Position numbers and translations under genes: made by a program
The notes under the pieces: model-generated
What the model saw: the letters and a program-made list of their open reading frames with translations, nothing else
The model's database searches: none
Told to the model about the DNA's origin: nothing
Part shown: piece after piece, positions 1-8,104 of the stretch
Position numbering within the stretch: position 1 is the first letter of the stretch
Layout of the letters: every line of letters begins with the position of its first letter
Assembly: GCF_029892425.1 (NCBI RefSeq)
Contig: NZ_JARXWB010000026.1
Span: 50,091 to 114,090 of the forward strand
DNA from: Bradyrhizobium sp. BR13661
GTDB taxonomy: Bacteria > Pseudomonadota > Alphaproteobacteria > Rhizobiales > Xanthobacteraceae
Reading direction: 5' to 3'
DNA: 64,000 bases

Positions 1-960
1 GTAGCCGACGGAGGCATTGTCGACGGCGATGATCGGCGGCGACAGCAGTTTCTCCGGCGCCGGAAAGGTGATCTCGCGCACGTCCTCGGTGACGAGCGCG
101 GTGATCGGCTTGAGCCGCTCCAGCATTTTCACGCGGGACTGGGCCTGGCGCGCCTTGGACGCCTTGGCCTTGAAGCGATCGACGAAGGCCTGCAGGCGGG
201 CGCGCTCGGCCTCCTGCCGCTTGACGGCTTTGGCATCGAGCAGCTCGCGCGCGGCACGCTGCTCCTCGAAGGAGGAGTAGGTGCCCTTGTAGAGCGTGAG
301 CTTGCCGCGCTCCAGGTGCAGGATCTGGTCGACCGAGCTCTCCAGCAGGTCGCGGTCGTGGCTGATCACGATCACCGTGCGCGGATAATGCGCGAGGTGG
401 TCCTCCAGCCACAGCGTGCCCTCGAGGTCGAGATAGTTGGTGGGCTCGTCAAGCAGCAACAAATCGGGCGCCGCGAAGAGCGTAGCGGCGAGCGCGACGC
501 GCATGCGCCAGCCGCCGGAAAATTCGGCACAGGGGCGCAGCTGGTCGGCGGCGGAGAAACCGAGGCCGGAGAGGATCGCGGCCGCGCGCGCGGGCGCGGA
601 GTGCGCATCGATGTCGACGAGCCGGGTCTGGATCTCCGCGATCCGGTGCGGATCGGTCGCGCTCTCAGCTTCGTGAAGCAGCGCGTCGCGCTCGAGATCG
701 GCCTTGAGCACGACCGAGATCAGGCTTTCGGGCCCGTTCGGCGCTTCCTGCGCCAGGCTGCCGACGCGCCAGCGGGGCGGCAGCGTCACCGCGCCGTGCT
801 CGGCCGAAAGCTCGCCGCGGATCACCTTGAACAGCGTCGATTTGCCGGTGCCGTTGCGTCCGACCATGCCGACGCGCGAGCCGGGCGTGATCTGCACGGA
901 GCTATTGTCGATCAGAAGGCGTCCGGCGAGGCGGATGGTGAGGTCGGTGATGGTGAGCAT
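1..960 (-). CDS. ABC-F family ATPase, N-terminal part (runs off the window)
   Basis: Reads leftward from an ATG at 960; about 320 codons are visible and the rest lies outside. The first ATP-binding domain is complete: Walker A GRNGTGKST near residue 35, signature SGGWRM near 148, Walker B LLLLDEPTN near 170, and the H-loop ISHDRD near 199. A charged linker rich in Lys, Arg, Ala and Gln (residues about 230-290) matches the inter-domain arm of ABC-F proteins. There are no membrane segments. ABC-F proteins act on the ribosome in translation or antibiotic protection rather than in transport. The second ATPase domain should follow beyond base 1. Family assignment is firm; the subgroup (Uup or YheS-like) is not decided. 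Confidence 0.9.
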   Translation of the reverse strand, partial: MLTITDLTIRLAGRLLIDNSSVQITPGSRVGMVGRNGTGKSTLFKVIRGELSAEHGAVTLPPRWRVGSLAQEAPNGPESLISVVLKADLERDALLHEAESATDPHRIAEIQTRLVDIDAHSAPARAAAILSGLGFSAADQLRPCAEFSGGWRMRVALAATLFAAPDLLLLDEPTNYLDLEGTLWLEDHLAHYPRTVIVISHDRDLLESSVDQILHLERGKLTLYKGTYSSFEEQRAARELLDAKAVKRQEAERARLQAFVDRFKAKASKARQAQSRVKMLERLKPITALVTEDVREITFPAPEKLLSPPIIAVDNASVGY

Positions 961-1016
961 GCGGCCTTGTCACCGCAGCCGGAGCCAAACGCAACCCGTT
1001 TTTCTGTGACCGTGCG

Positions 1017-1196
1017 TCAGTGCGCGCTGCCGTCGCGGTCGAGCTTCCTCAGCTCCTTGACCAGCTCCTCGAGATGCGTCGGGAGCCGGGGCTCGGGACG
1101 AAGGCTCTGCTGAAGCCGTTCGCCCACGGCATCGCAAATCGAGCGGCTGGTGCGCCGGTCGATCTGTTCGCTGTCATCGGCGAAAAGGCCAGTCAT
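1017..1196 (-). CDS. small conserved-looking protein, weakly NepR-like
   Basis: Encodes 59 residues from ATG 1196. A longer reading from 1241 is possible, but its extra N-terminus looks untranslated. The protein is charged and helical, with the core ICDAVGERLQQSLRP followed by LPTHLEELVKELRKLD. This pattern of one helix, a proline-rich turn, then a leucine-rich helix ending in LxxLD recalls NepR-type anti-sigma factors of alphaproteobacteria, which are of similar size. The match is by eye only, and no sigma factor or PhyR gene is nearby. It lies 56 bases upstream of the ABC-F start on the same strand and could be co-transcribed with it. The coding call is moderate; the function is open. Confidence 0.5.
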   Translation of the reverse strand: MTGLFADDSEQIDRRTSRSICDAVGERLQQSLRPEPRLPTHLEELVKELRKLDRDGSAH

Positions 1197-1329
1197 TGGC
1201 AGGTTCCGTGTGTTCAAAGTAACGACACGGTACCAAGTCATTGGCCCCCAGAATGGTTTCGCCAGGCGTTGGGAACGGCCGGGATTCTAGTAAAAATTGT
1301 ATGAATTTGTCGTGTCTGCCCAAATGCAA

Positions 1330-1356
1330 GGCCCCGGTGGGGGGAACACCGGGGCC
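1330..1356 (-). terminator. strong hairpin downstream of the Gly/Trp/His-rich gene
   Basis: A perfect 10-bp inverted repeat (1330-1339 with 1347-1356) encloses a 7-base purine loop. It lies 66 bases beyond the stop of the leftward gene at 1422-1688. The T-run on the minus strand is short, so intrinsic termination is likely but not certain. Confidence 0.55.
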
Positions 1357-1421
1357 TCTCTTGGAAGGTACTGCAGGGGGGGGAACAGTACCTCGGGTAA
1401 CCAAGGAATGTGCTGTCGCGC

Positions 1422-1688
1422 TCAGTAGCAGCGGTTGACCAGCCGCCAGCGCGGTCCCCAGGGGGTCGGGACCAGCCGGCGCACATAGCAGCCGCCATAA
1501 CCGTAACCGTAAGCGACGGGAGCGGCGTAGAAGCGCGGTCCGCCCCAGCCCCAGCCGCCGTGATGCCAGCCGCCACCGCCGTGCCAGCCCCAACCGCCGC
1601 CATGCCAGTGAGCGGAGGCCGAGGTGGGGGCCAGCGCGGCACCCAGGGCGACCGCGGCGACTGCAGCGAGCGTAAGTTTCCTCAACAT
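1422..1688 (-). CDS. small secreted Gly/His/Trp-rich protein
   Basis: Encodes 88 residues. Residues 1-26 form a clear Sec signal peptide (MLRKLTLAAVAAVALG, then a hydrophobic stretch and an ASA-H cleavage site). The mature part is low in complexity: repeated His, Gly and Trp up to about residue 50, then Tyr/Gly and a C-terminal segment with two Cys residues (GGCYVRR and NRCY) that could form a disulfide. GGAGATC lies just before the ATG as a ribosome site. Proteins of this look are common in Bradyrhizobium and are usually annotated as hypothetical. The His-rich segment suggests metal binding in the periplasm, which is inference only. Confidence 0.75.
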   Translation of the reverse strand: MLRKLTLAAVAAVALGAALAPTSASAHWHGGGWGWHGGGGWHHGGWGWGGPRFYAAPVAYGYGYGGCYVRRLVPTPWGPRWRLVNRCY

Positions 1689-1998
1689 GATGATCTCCTC
1701 AAAACTGCCGGCGCGGGGCTATCGCGTCGATGGAAAGGCCGCCGAAACGGTCCGCCTCGGAGGAAGGCTTTGGTTTCGATGGAGCTGACGTTACGCCAGC
1801 CTGGCTGAACCAAACCCTGACAAGCCCTTCAGATTGGGTTCATCTGGGTGAAATCGTTGTAATCCATGCTGGAATCCGCCCCCCAACCTGCGGCGAAGCG
1901 CCCTTCGGGGCGATCCGGCCCTCGCTTGCCGGATCGCGAAGGCGCCGATATAAGCCCCGCAACTCCGAACCACCCTTTTTCTCTTCAAGGACAAGATC
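1689..1998 (+). promoter_or_regulatory. divergent intergenic region with two adjacent hairpins before ndk
   Basis: This 310-base gap separates the leftward secreted protein from ndk. Upstream of ndk lie two neighbouring hairpins. One is a 5-bp stem closed by a TTCG tetraloop (1899-1912). The other has a 7-9-bp stem with an 8-base loop (1911-1936). They sit 60-100 bases before the ATG, so they probably fall in the leader or near the promoter. No clear -35/-10 pair was picked out and no further ORF is supported. Confidence 0.35.
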
Positions 1999-2421
1999 AT
2001 GGCCATTGAACGCACTTTCTCGATCATCAAGCCCGACGCCACCGCCCGTAACCTGACTGGCGCCGTGAACGCCGTGATCGAGAAGGCGGGCCTGCGCATC
2101 GTCGCGCAGAAGCGCATCCGCATGACCAAGGAACAGGCCGAGACCTTCTATGCTGTGCACAAGGCCCGTCCGTTCTTCGGCGAACTGGTCGAGTTCATGA
2201 CCTCGGGCCCGGTCGTGGTCCAGGTCCTGGAAGGCGAGAACGCGATCGCCAAGTACCGCGACGCCATGGGCGCGACCGACCCGTCGAAGGCCGCCGAGGG
2301 CACCATCCGCAAGCTCTACGCCAAGTCCATCGGCGAGAACTCGGCTCATGGTTCGGATGCTCCTGAGACCGCCGCGATCGAGATCGCGCAGTTCTTCTCG
2401 GGCAACGAGATCGTCGGTTAA
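1999..2421 (+). CDS. ndk: nucleoside diphosphate kinase
   Basis: Encodes 140 residues, the normal length for bacterial Ndk. The enzyme transfers the gamma phosphate between nucleoside tri- and diphosphates in the cytoplasm through a phosphohistidine. The N-terminus IERTFSIIKPDA and the active-site segment SAHGSD are present, with the catalytic histidine at residue 117. AAGGA lies 8 bases before the ATG. TerC starts 33 bases after the stop on the same strand, so the two may share a transcript. Confidence 0.97.
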   Translation: MAIERTFSIIKPDATARNLTGAVNAVIEKAGLRIVAQKRIRMTKEQAETFYAVHKARPFFGELVEFMTSGPVVVQVLEGENAIAKYRDAMGATDPSKAAEGTIRKLYAKSIGENSAHGSDAPETAAIEIAQFFSGNEIVG

Positions 2422-2454
2422 TAGCCGACAGGTCAAGTCGACAGGGGACACATT

Positions 2455-3312
2455 GTGAACTGGCTTGGGCAGATCTTCGATCCCGCCACGATCGGGGCAT
2501 TCCTCACCCAGTTTCGCAATGAGATGGCCGAACCGACCTTCTGGATCGCGGTCGGCAAGATCATCTGGATCAACGTCCTTTTGTCCGGCGACAACGCGCT
2601 GGTGATTGCGCTGGCCTGCCGTGGCCTGAAGCCGCGGCACCGGCTATGGGGGATGGTGCTGGGCGCCGGCGCCGCGGTGCTGCTGCGGATCATCTTCACC
2701 GGCATCGTCGCGAGCCTGATGGCTCTGCCGTACCTCAAGCTGGTCGGTGGCCTTGCGCTGATCGTGATCGCGGCAAAGCTGGTGGTGCCTGACAACGAGG
2801 AGGGGGACGTCGAGTCCGCCTCGCATCTGTGGCAGGCGGTCCAGATCGTCGTCGTCGCCGACATCGTGATGAGTCTGGACAACGTCATCGCGGTGGCTGC
2901 CGCCGCCAATGGCAGCGCGCCGCTGCTGGTCCTCGGCCTTGCCATCTCGGTGCCGCTGATCGTTGCGGGCGCGGCGCTGATCATGGCGCTGCTCGCAAAG
3001 CTGCCGATCCTGGTCTGGGCCGGTGCGGCGCTGCTCGGCTGGATCGCCGGCGAGGTGATCGCGACCGATCCTGGGGTAGAGCCGAAGCTGCATTCGATCT
3101 CCGAAGGTCCGTTCGGCGCCTCCCTGGACAAGATGCTCGGCAGCCTGCACATCCCGCCGCAATTCGCCCATGGCGGGGCTGGTGCTGAATATGTATGCGC
3201 GGCACTTGGCGTCGTCGTCGTGCTGGTGGTCGGCTCGATCTGGCGCCGGCGCAGCATGCTTGCCGCCGCGCTCCAAGCCTCCGAGCAGCACGCCAAGGCG
3301 TCGGCGGAGTAA
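2455..3312 (+). CDS. TerC family (YjbE-type) integral membrane protein
   Basis: Encodes 285 residues starting at GTG 2455. There are about seven hydrophobic segments. The two acidic TerC signatures are present: LLSGDNALVIAL near residue 43 and MSLDNVIAVAAAANG near residue 139, whose Asp residues are thought to bind metal. A soluble loop lies around 200-250 and the C-terminus is cytoplasmic and Arg-rich. TerC family members export or handle metal ions such as Mn2+ or influence membrane protein metalation. The exact substrate cannot be told from sequence. It is transcribed in the same direction as ndk and converges on ppx. Confidence 0.88.
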   Translation: MNWLGQIFDPATIGAFLTQFRNEMAEPTFWIAVGKIIWINVLLSGDNALVIALACRGLKPRHRLWGMVLGAGAAVLLRIIFTGIVASLMALPYLKLVGGLALIVIAAKLVVPDNEEGDVESASHLWQAVQIVVVADIVMSLDNVIAVAAAANGSAPLLVLGLAISVPLIVAGAALIMALLAKLPILVWAGAALLGWIAGEVIATDPGVEPKLHSISEGPFGASLDKMLGSLHIPPQFAHGGAGAEYVCAALGVVVVLVVGSIWRRRSMLAAALQASEQHAKASAE

Positions 3313-3315
3313 TTC

Positions 3316-3418
3316 CTAGAGCTTCGCTTCTGATCGAATCAGAACCGAAGCTCTAGATTCTTGTCTTGACGCGTTTCCTTCACGCGAACCGGTATCCACT
3401 TCGCTCGAAAACGCTCTA
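3316..3418. repeat. bradyrhizobial palindromic intergenic repeat between terC and ppx
   Basis: The left half is a 41-base imperfect palindrome (3316-3356, one mismatch in the stem, loop around 3335-3338). The right half runs to the motif GCTCTAG at 3412-3418. This is a type I recognise as widespread between genes in Bradyrhizobium. It lies between two convergent genes and probably works as a bidirectional terminator. Its last three bases are the stop codon of ppx. Confidence 0.8.
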
Positions 3419-4918
3419 GCGCCGCACGATCGAGCCGGAACGCCCGATCAGGCGGGCGAGCTGCTTGAAGCGGCTGCCGACCCGGTCGGCGACGAGATCG
3501 CCGAGCCTGTGCTCGAACACCAGCATCAGATTGCGCCCCCGGCTGCGGAAATGCGTGGCAGGCAGGACGCCCGGGCGCGCCGCCGAGATCAGATGCGCGA
3601 CACGGAATGCCGCACCGAGCAGGCGGGCACGTTCGAGCTGCGCCGGCGTCAGCAATTCCTGTATCGTCAGCGGCGGCTGGTTCTCTTCGCTCAAGCCCGC
3701 ATAGCGATAGAACACCGACAGTCCGACGAAGGCGCGCTCGCGGTGGTCGATCGCACCGAAATTGGCGTTGACCACGAGGCTCAGCGTCTGCTCGCCGCGA
3801 TGATCAGGGTGGACGCGCCAGCCGATATCCGAGAGCAGACAGGCGGTGTGACGCAGGCGGCGGTCCTCCTCGGTCTCGCGCAGCTTCACCACGCGTGCGA
3901 GACGATCGGTCCAGGCCATCAGCTCGCGTGCATGCTTGGCCGAGCGCGAGAGCAGCTGGTTCAACTCTTCGGCCGCGCAGATCAGCCCGTCCTTGTGGCG
4001 CTCGGTCTCCGGCAGCTTCTCGTGCAGCAGGCCTTCGCGCACGCCGAAGGTCGAGAACACGATGGTCTTCGGCTGCGCGACGCGAATGATGTGCTCGAGC
4101 ACGAGCGCTGCATAGGTGAGGAGCGGGCGCCGCGCGTCGGCGACGACTTCGATGTCGGCGAGCATGTCGACGGCGGCGAGGCGCCGCAGGCGGCGGGCAA
4201 AATCGAGCGCCTCGGCCGCGGGGATCGAATAGCCGTGCATCACCTGGAGCGGATAGCCGCTCTGGATGATGTGAATGCGTGCGAGCGCGCGCCAGGTGCC
4301 GCCAACCGCGTAGAAGGTGCGGCCGCGGCCGGTGGCAAGCTGCGGAACCGCGTCGATCGCCTCGCGCACGATGCGGTCTGCGCGCTTGAGCGATTTATGC
4401 GCGAGGTCCTGCAGCGCGAGGCCGCCGAGCGGCAGCGTCACGCCGCTGCGCACGCTGTTGCCGCGCACGTCGATCAGTTCGAGCGAGCCGCCGCCGAGAT
4501 CGCCGACGATGCCGTCGGGCCGGTGAATGCCCGAGATCACGCCGAGCGCCGACAGTTTTGCTTCGCGCGGTCCGGACAGGATCTCGATCTTCACGGCGCA
4601 GATGCGCTCGGCTTTCGCGATGAAGTCGGGGCCGTTGGAGGCGTCGCGGCAGGCGGCGGTCGCAATCGCGAATACGCGGCCGACCTGCATCACGCGGCAC
4701 AGCGCGCGAAAGCGCTTCAGCGAGGTGAGAGCCTTGTCGACAGCGTCAGGGGCGAGCAGGCCCGTGCTCTGCACCTCGCGCCCGAGGCCGCACAGCGTCT
4801 TCTCGTTGAAGATCGGAATGAGGCTCCGTGCCAGCGCCTCGTAGACGACGAGACGGACGGAGTTGGAGCCGATGTCGATGACCGCGACGCTAGCGCCACG
4901 CTTGCGCGGCCGTTTCAC
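3416..4918 (-). CDS. ppx: exopolyphosphatase, Ppx/GppA family
   Basis: Encodes 500 residues. The N-terminal actin-like ATPase fold is clear: VIDIGSNSVRLVVYE near residue 13, GDLGGGSLELIDV near 140, and a GG-T motif near 206. The C-terminal half (about 320-480) is the helical HD-like domain. The enzyme removes terminal phosphate from polyphosphate or converts pppGpp to ppGpp. Here the adjacent ppk, 15 bases upstream on the same strand, argues for polyphosphate. The stop codon lies in a repeat element. Antisense frames across it are shadows. Confidence 0.93.
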   Translation of the reverse strand: MKRPRKRGASVAVIDIGSNSVRLVVYEALARSLIPIFNEKTLCGLGREVQSTGLLAPDAVDKALTSLKRFRALCRVMQVGRVFAIATAACRDASNGPDFIAKAERICAVKIEILSGPREAKLSALGVISGIHRPDGIVGDLGGGSLELIDVRGNSVRSGVTLPLGGLALQDLAHKSLKRADRIVREAIDAVPQLATGRGRTFYAVGGTWRALARIHIIQSGYPLQVMHGYSIPAAEALDFARRLRRLAAVDMLADIEVVADARRPLLTYAALVLEHIIRVAQPKTIVFSTFGVREGLLHEKLPETERHKDGLICAAEELNQLLSRSAKHARELMAWTDRLARVVKLRETEEDRRLRHTACLLSDIGWRVHPDHRGEQTLSLVVNANFGAIDHRERAFVGLSVFYRYAGLSEENQPPLTIQELLTPAQLERARLLGAAFRVAHLISAARPGVLPATHFRSRGRNLMLVFEHRLGDLVADRVGSRFKQLARLIGRSGSIVRR

Positions 4919-4933
4919 GGCAAGGATCTCCGG

Positions 4934-7138
4934 TCAGGACTGATGGCGTTCGTTTCGGCGCGTGAGACGGCGCGGCGAGGATTCCTTGAGCGACTTTCCA
5001 CGGCCAGACAGACTCGGATTTGTCATGAAGTAGTTGTGCACGTTGAAAGGCTCCTCGCCTTTCGCGGCCTTCATACGCGTTGAGGACCCGTCCGGCAACA
5101 ATTGCCAGCTCTGCTCATTGTCCTTGAGATTCGCGACCATGATCTGTTCGAGAACCTGCTGATGCACCGTGGGATTTTGCAGCGGACACAGCACTTCGAC
5201 ACGGCGGTCGAGGTTGCGCGGCATCATATCGGCCGACGAGATATACACAGCCGCTTTCGCGCTCGGCAGGCCCTGGCCCATACCGAAGCAGTAGATTCGC
5301 CCGTGTTCCAGGAATCGTCCGATGATCGACTTGACGCGGATGTTCTCCGACAGGCCGGGAATGCCGGGGCGGAGGCAGCAGATACCGCGCACCACCAGCT
5401 CGACCTGTACGCCAGCCTGTGACGCTTCATAGAGCGCATCGATGATATCGGGGTCGACAAGCGCATTCATCTTCATCCAGACCGCGCCGGGCTTGCCGTG
5501 ACGGGCGTGCTCGGTCTCGCCCTGGATGTGCTCGATGATGCGCTTGCGCAAGGTCAGCGGCGACACCGCCATCTTTTCCAGATCGCTCGGTGCGGCATAG
5601 CCCGTGATGAAGTTGAACACACGCGCGGCGTCGCGGCCGATGGTCGGCTCCGAGGTGAAATAGGAGAGGTCCGTATAGATACGCGCGGTGACCGGGTGAT
5701 AATTGCCGGTGCCGGTATGGACGTAGGTAGTGAGGCTGCCGCCCTCGCGGCGCACCACCATCGAGAGCTTTGCGTGTGTCTTCAGTTCGAGGAAGCCGTA
5801 AACGACCTGCACGCCGGCGCGTTCGAGGTCGCGCGCCCAGCGGATGTTGGCTTCTTCGTCGAAGCGCGCCTTCAGCTCGATCAGCGCGGTGACGGATTTG
5901 CCGGCCTCGGCCGCTTCGGCAAGCGTGCGCACGATCGGGGAGTTGTTGGAGGTGCGGTAGAGCGTCTGCTTGATCGCGACGACGTCGGGATCGCGCGCCG
6001 CCTGTTGCAGGAACTGCACCACCACGTCGAAGGATTCGTAGGGGTGATGGACGATCAGGTCTTTCTGCCTGATGGCGGCGAAGATATCCCCGCCATGCTC
6101 GCGCACGCGCTCGGGATGGCGCGGCACGTAAGGGGTGAATTCGAGGTCGGGCCGGTCGAGCCGGGTAAGCTGCGAGAGCTCATTCATCGCAAGCACGCCG
6201 TCGACCAGGAAGACTTCGTCGTCGGCAGCCGACAGCGCGTGCTGTACGAAGCTGCGCAGCTGCTCCGGCATCTTGGCGTCGATCTCGAGCCGGATCACCG
6301 ATCCGCGGCGGCGGCGCTTCAGCGCGGTCTCGAACAGGCGGACGAGGTCTTCGGCCTCTTCCTCGATTTCGAGCTCGGAGTCGCGGATGATGCGGAAGGC
6401 GCCCTGGCCGTGGAGACTGTAGCCGGGGAACAGGCGGTTGATGAACAGGCCGGTTGCTTGCTCCAGCGAGATCAGGCGGACCTTGCCCTCGGCCGGCAGG
6501 CGGATGAAGCGATCGATCTTGCCGGGCATGCGGATCAGCGCATTCATCGGCTTGCCGTCGGCCTCGCGCGTGAGCTGAAGCGCGATGGTGAAGCCGAGGC
6601 TCGGGATGAACGGGAAGGGGTGGGCCGGATCGATCGCCAACGGCGTCAGCAGCGGGAACACGTTGTTGAGGAAATAATCCTCGAGCCAGGTCCGCTCCGC
6701 CTTGGTGACGTCCTTGCCGTCGACCAGCACGATGCCGACGCCGGCGAGCGTGCCACGCAAATCGCCCCAGATCGCCTGCTGATCGCTGGCGAGCTGGGAG
6801 ACGGTGCGGTTGATCAACGCGAGCTGCTCCGAGGGCGTCAGGCCGTCCGGCGCGCGTTCGGCAATGCCCTCGCGCACCTGTGCCTTGATGCCGGCAACGC
6901 GGACCATGAAGAACTCGTCGAGGTTATTTGCCGAAATCGACAGGAAGCGCACCCGCTCCAGCACCGGATGGTTGGTGTTGACCGATTCCTCCAGGACGCG
7001 GCGGTTGAAGTGCAGCCAGGACAGCTCACGATTGATGAATCGCTCGGGGCTCGAGGCGATCGCCGGCAGACCCTCGGTCTCTGTGGCTTTCTCTTTACTT
7101 TCAACAGCTTGCACGGAGTCCATGAGAAGTCGGTCCAT
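4934..7138 (-). CDS. ppk: polyphosphate kinase 1
   Basis: About 734 residues from ATG 7138; ATG 7123 or GTG 7228 are other possible starts. I prefer 7138 because a GGGGCGA site precedes it and because the conserved region SPERFINRELSWLHFNRRVLE follows soon after. Ppk1 makes polyphosphate from ATP reversibly. The four-domain family layout is present: N domain, head domain, then two phospholipase-D-like catalytic domains with RFDEEANIRWARDLE, LKTHAKLSMVVRR and YVHTGTGNYHP. It is the first gene of a ppk-ppx unit; the opposed activities of these two neighbours set the polyphosphate level. Confidence 0.95.
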   Translation of the reverse strand: MDRLLMDSVQAVESKEKATETEGLPAIASSPERFINRELSWLHFNRRVLEESVNTNHPVLERVRFLSISANNLDEFFMVRVAGIKAQVREGIAERAPDGLTPSEQLALINRTVSQLASDQQAIWGDLRGTLAGVGIVLVDGKDVTKAERTWLEDYFLNNVFPLLTPLAIDPAHPFPFIPSLGFTIALQLTREADGKPMNALIRMPGKIDRFIRLPAEGKVRLISLEQATGLFINRLFPGYSLHGQGAFRIIRDSELEIEEEAEDLVRLFETALKRRRRGSVIRLEIDAKMPEQLRSFVQHALSAADDEVFLVDGVLAMNELSQLTRLDRPDLEFTPYVPRHPERVREHGGDIFAAIRQKDLIVHHPYESFDVVVQFLQQAARDPDVVAIKQTLYRTSNNSPIVRTLAEAAEAGKSVTALIELKARFDEEANIRWARDLERAGVQVVYGFLELKTHAKLSMVVRREGGSLTTYVHTGTGNYHPVTARIYTDLSYFTSEPTIGRDAARVFNFITGYAAPSDLEKMAVSPLTLRKRIIEHIQGETEHARHGKPGAVWMKMNALVDPDIIDALYEASQAGVQVELVVRGICCLRPGIPGLSENIRVKSIIGRFLEHGRIYCFGMGQGLPSAKAAVYISSADMMPRNLDRRVEVLCPLQNPTVHQQVLEQIMVANLKDNEQSWQLLPDGSSTRMKAAKGEEPFNVHNYFMTNPSLSGRGKSLKESSPRRLTRRNERHQS

Positions 7139-7255
7139 CCAGTTCGCCCCAATTTGCGACTTATGCGCAAAATCGGCCGGAGCATGTGTTAATGCGATGA
7201 CGTTTCGATGACATTCATGTTCCACCACCGCCCCGCGTCAAGCGGAGCGTGAGGA

Positions 7256-7978
7256 TCAGGCATCGCGAAGCAGCTCTGCGGCGAGCGCCCGGGTAACGGG
7301 GCGGCCGAGCCGCAGCGCCTCGCTGTCGAGCTGCTCCACCGCGCGGCGGGCGGCGGCTGACGAGCGCTCCAGCCGGGTTGCGAGGTAGCTGACCACGCTT
7401 TCATCGACGTTGAGCTGGCGGTCGGCGCAGAACTTGACGATCAGGCCGCGGAACAGCTGGTCGTCCGGCTGGGCGAGCGAGATCACGGGAATGGTCCGAA
7501 GCCGCGAGCGCAGGTCGCGGAGTTCGACCTCGATCGCAGCCGGCGCCTCGCGGCCGGTGAACAGCACATAAGCCCCGTCCTCGCGGGCGAGGTTCATCAG
7601 GTGGAAGAGGGCGCGCTCGTCAAAATCGCCCGCCTTGAGATCCTCGACCACCAATGCGCCGGTTGCGAGCGCGCCAGGGACGTCGGCTGCGGTCAGCGCA
7701 TTGGCGGTGGTCGAGCGGGCGCCGGCCTCCTCGGCCCAGATCGCGGCCAGATGGCTCTTGCCGGAGCCTTCGGGGCCGGCGAGCCACATGATCCGGTTCG
7801 GCCATTCCGGCCAGCCGTCGACCAGGGCGAGACCGGCGGCATTGGCAGGGCCCTCCAGGAAATTGTCCCGGCTGAGGCTCTCCGCATGCGGAAGCGAAAA
7901 TGCCAATTGTCGGGGGTGAACGCGGCCTGCCACGCTTGCTTTGCTCCGTGCCGGCGCGCCGGCCTTGTCTGAAGACAT
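7256..7978 (-). CDS. hdaA: DnaA-related regulator HdaA
   Basis: Encodes 240 residues of a single AAA+ domain like that of DnaA but without the C-terminal DNA-binding domain. Walker A is GPEGSGKS at 68-75 and a Walker B-like LVVEDL lies near 110. The N-terminus has the clamp-binding type segment RQLAFSLP at 23-30. HdaA with the sliding clamp stimulates ATP hydrolysis by DnaA after initiation, preventing re-replication. The position between ppk and the phosphatidyltransferase/purMN block is the conserved alphaproteobacterial arrangement. Confidence 0.88.
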   Translation of the reverse strand: MSSDKAGAPARSKASVAGRVHPRQLAFSLPHAESLSRDNFLEGPANAAGLALVDGWPEWPNRIMWLAGPEGSGKSHLAAIWAEEAGARSTTANALTAADVPGALATGALVVEDLKAGDFDERALFHLMNLAREDGAYVLFTGREAPAAIEVELRDLRSRLRTIPVISLAQPDDQLFRGLIVKFCADRQLNVDESVVSYLATRLERSSAAARRAVEQLDSEALRLGRPVTRALAAELLRDA

Positions 7979-8062
7979 TCGATTTATTCGATCGAGACTT
8001 GTTATGCGATCGGGACTTGGCCTTTTGCGGGGCCGTCTCCCGGTTCATTTGGCTTCGATCGT

Positions 8063-8104
8063 GCAACTTGGCTTCAGCAACTTGGCTTCAGCTACTTGGC
8101 TTCA
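8063..8104. repeat. three tandem copies of a 14-bp unit
   Basis: Units GCAACTTGGCTTCA occupy 8063-8076 and 8077-8090 exactly, and 8091-8104 with one change (A to T). A weaker related copy lies at about 8049-8062. The third unit forms the last codons and stop of the phosphatidyltransferase gene; the A-to-T change creates the TAG stop on the minus strand. Confidence 0.85.

Noticed and set aside
3509..7192. Long rightward frames (524 and 564 codons) opposite ppx and ppk
   Set aside because: Shadows of high-GC coding sequence. Low-information Ala/Arg/Asp/Val content, no motifs.
8063..8104. Tandem repeat considered as a CRISPR fragment
   Set aside because: Units are 14 bases and directly adjacent without spacers, so this is a simple tandem repeat.
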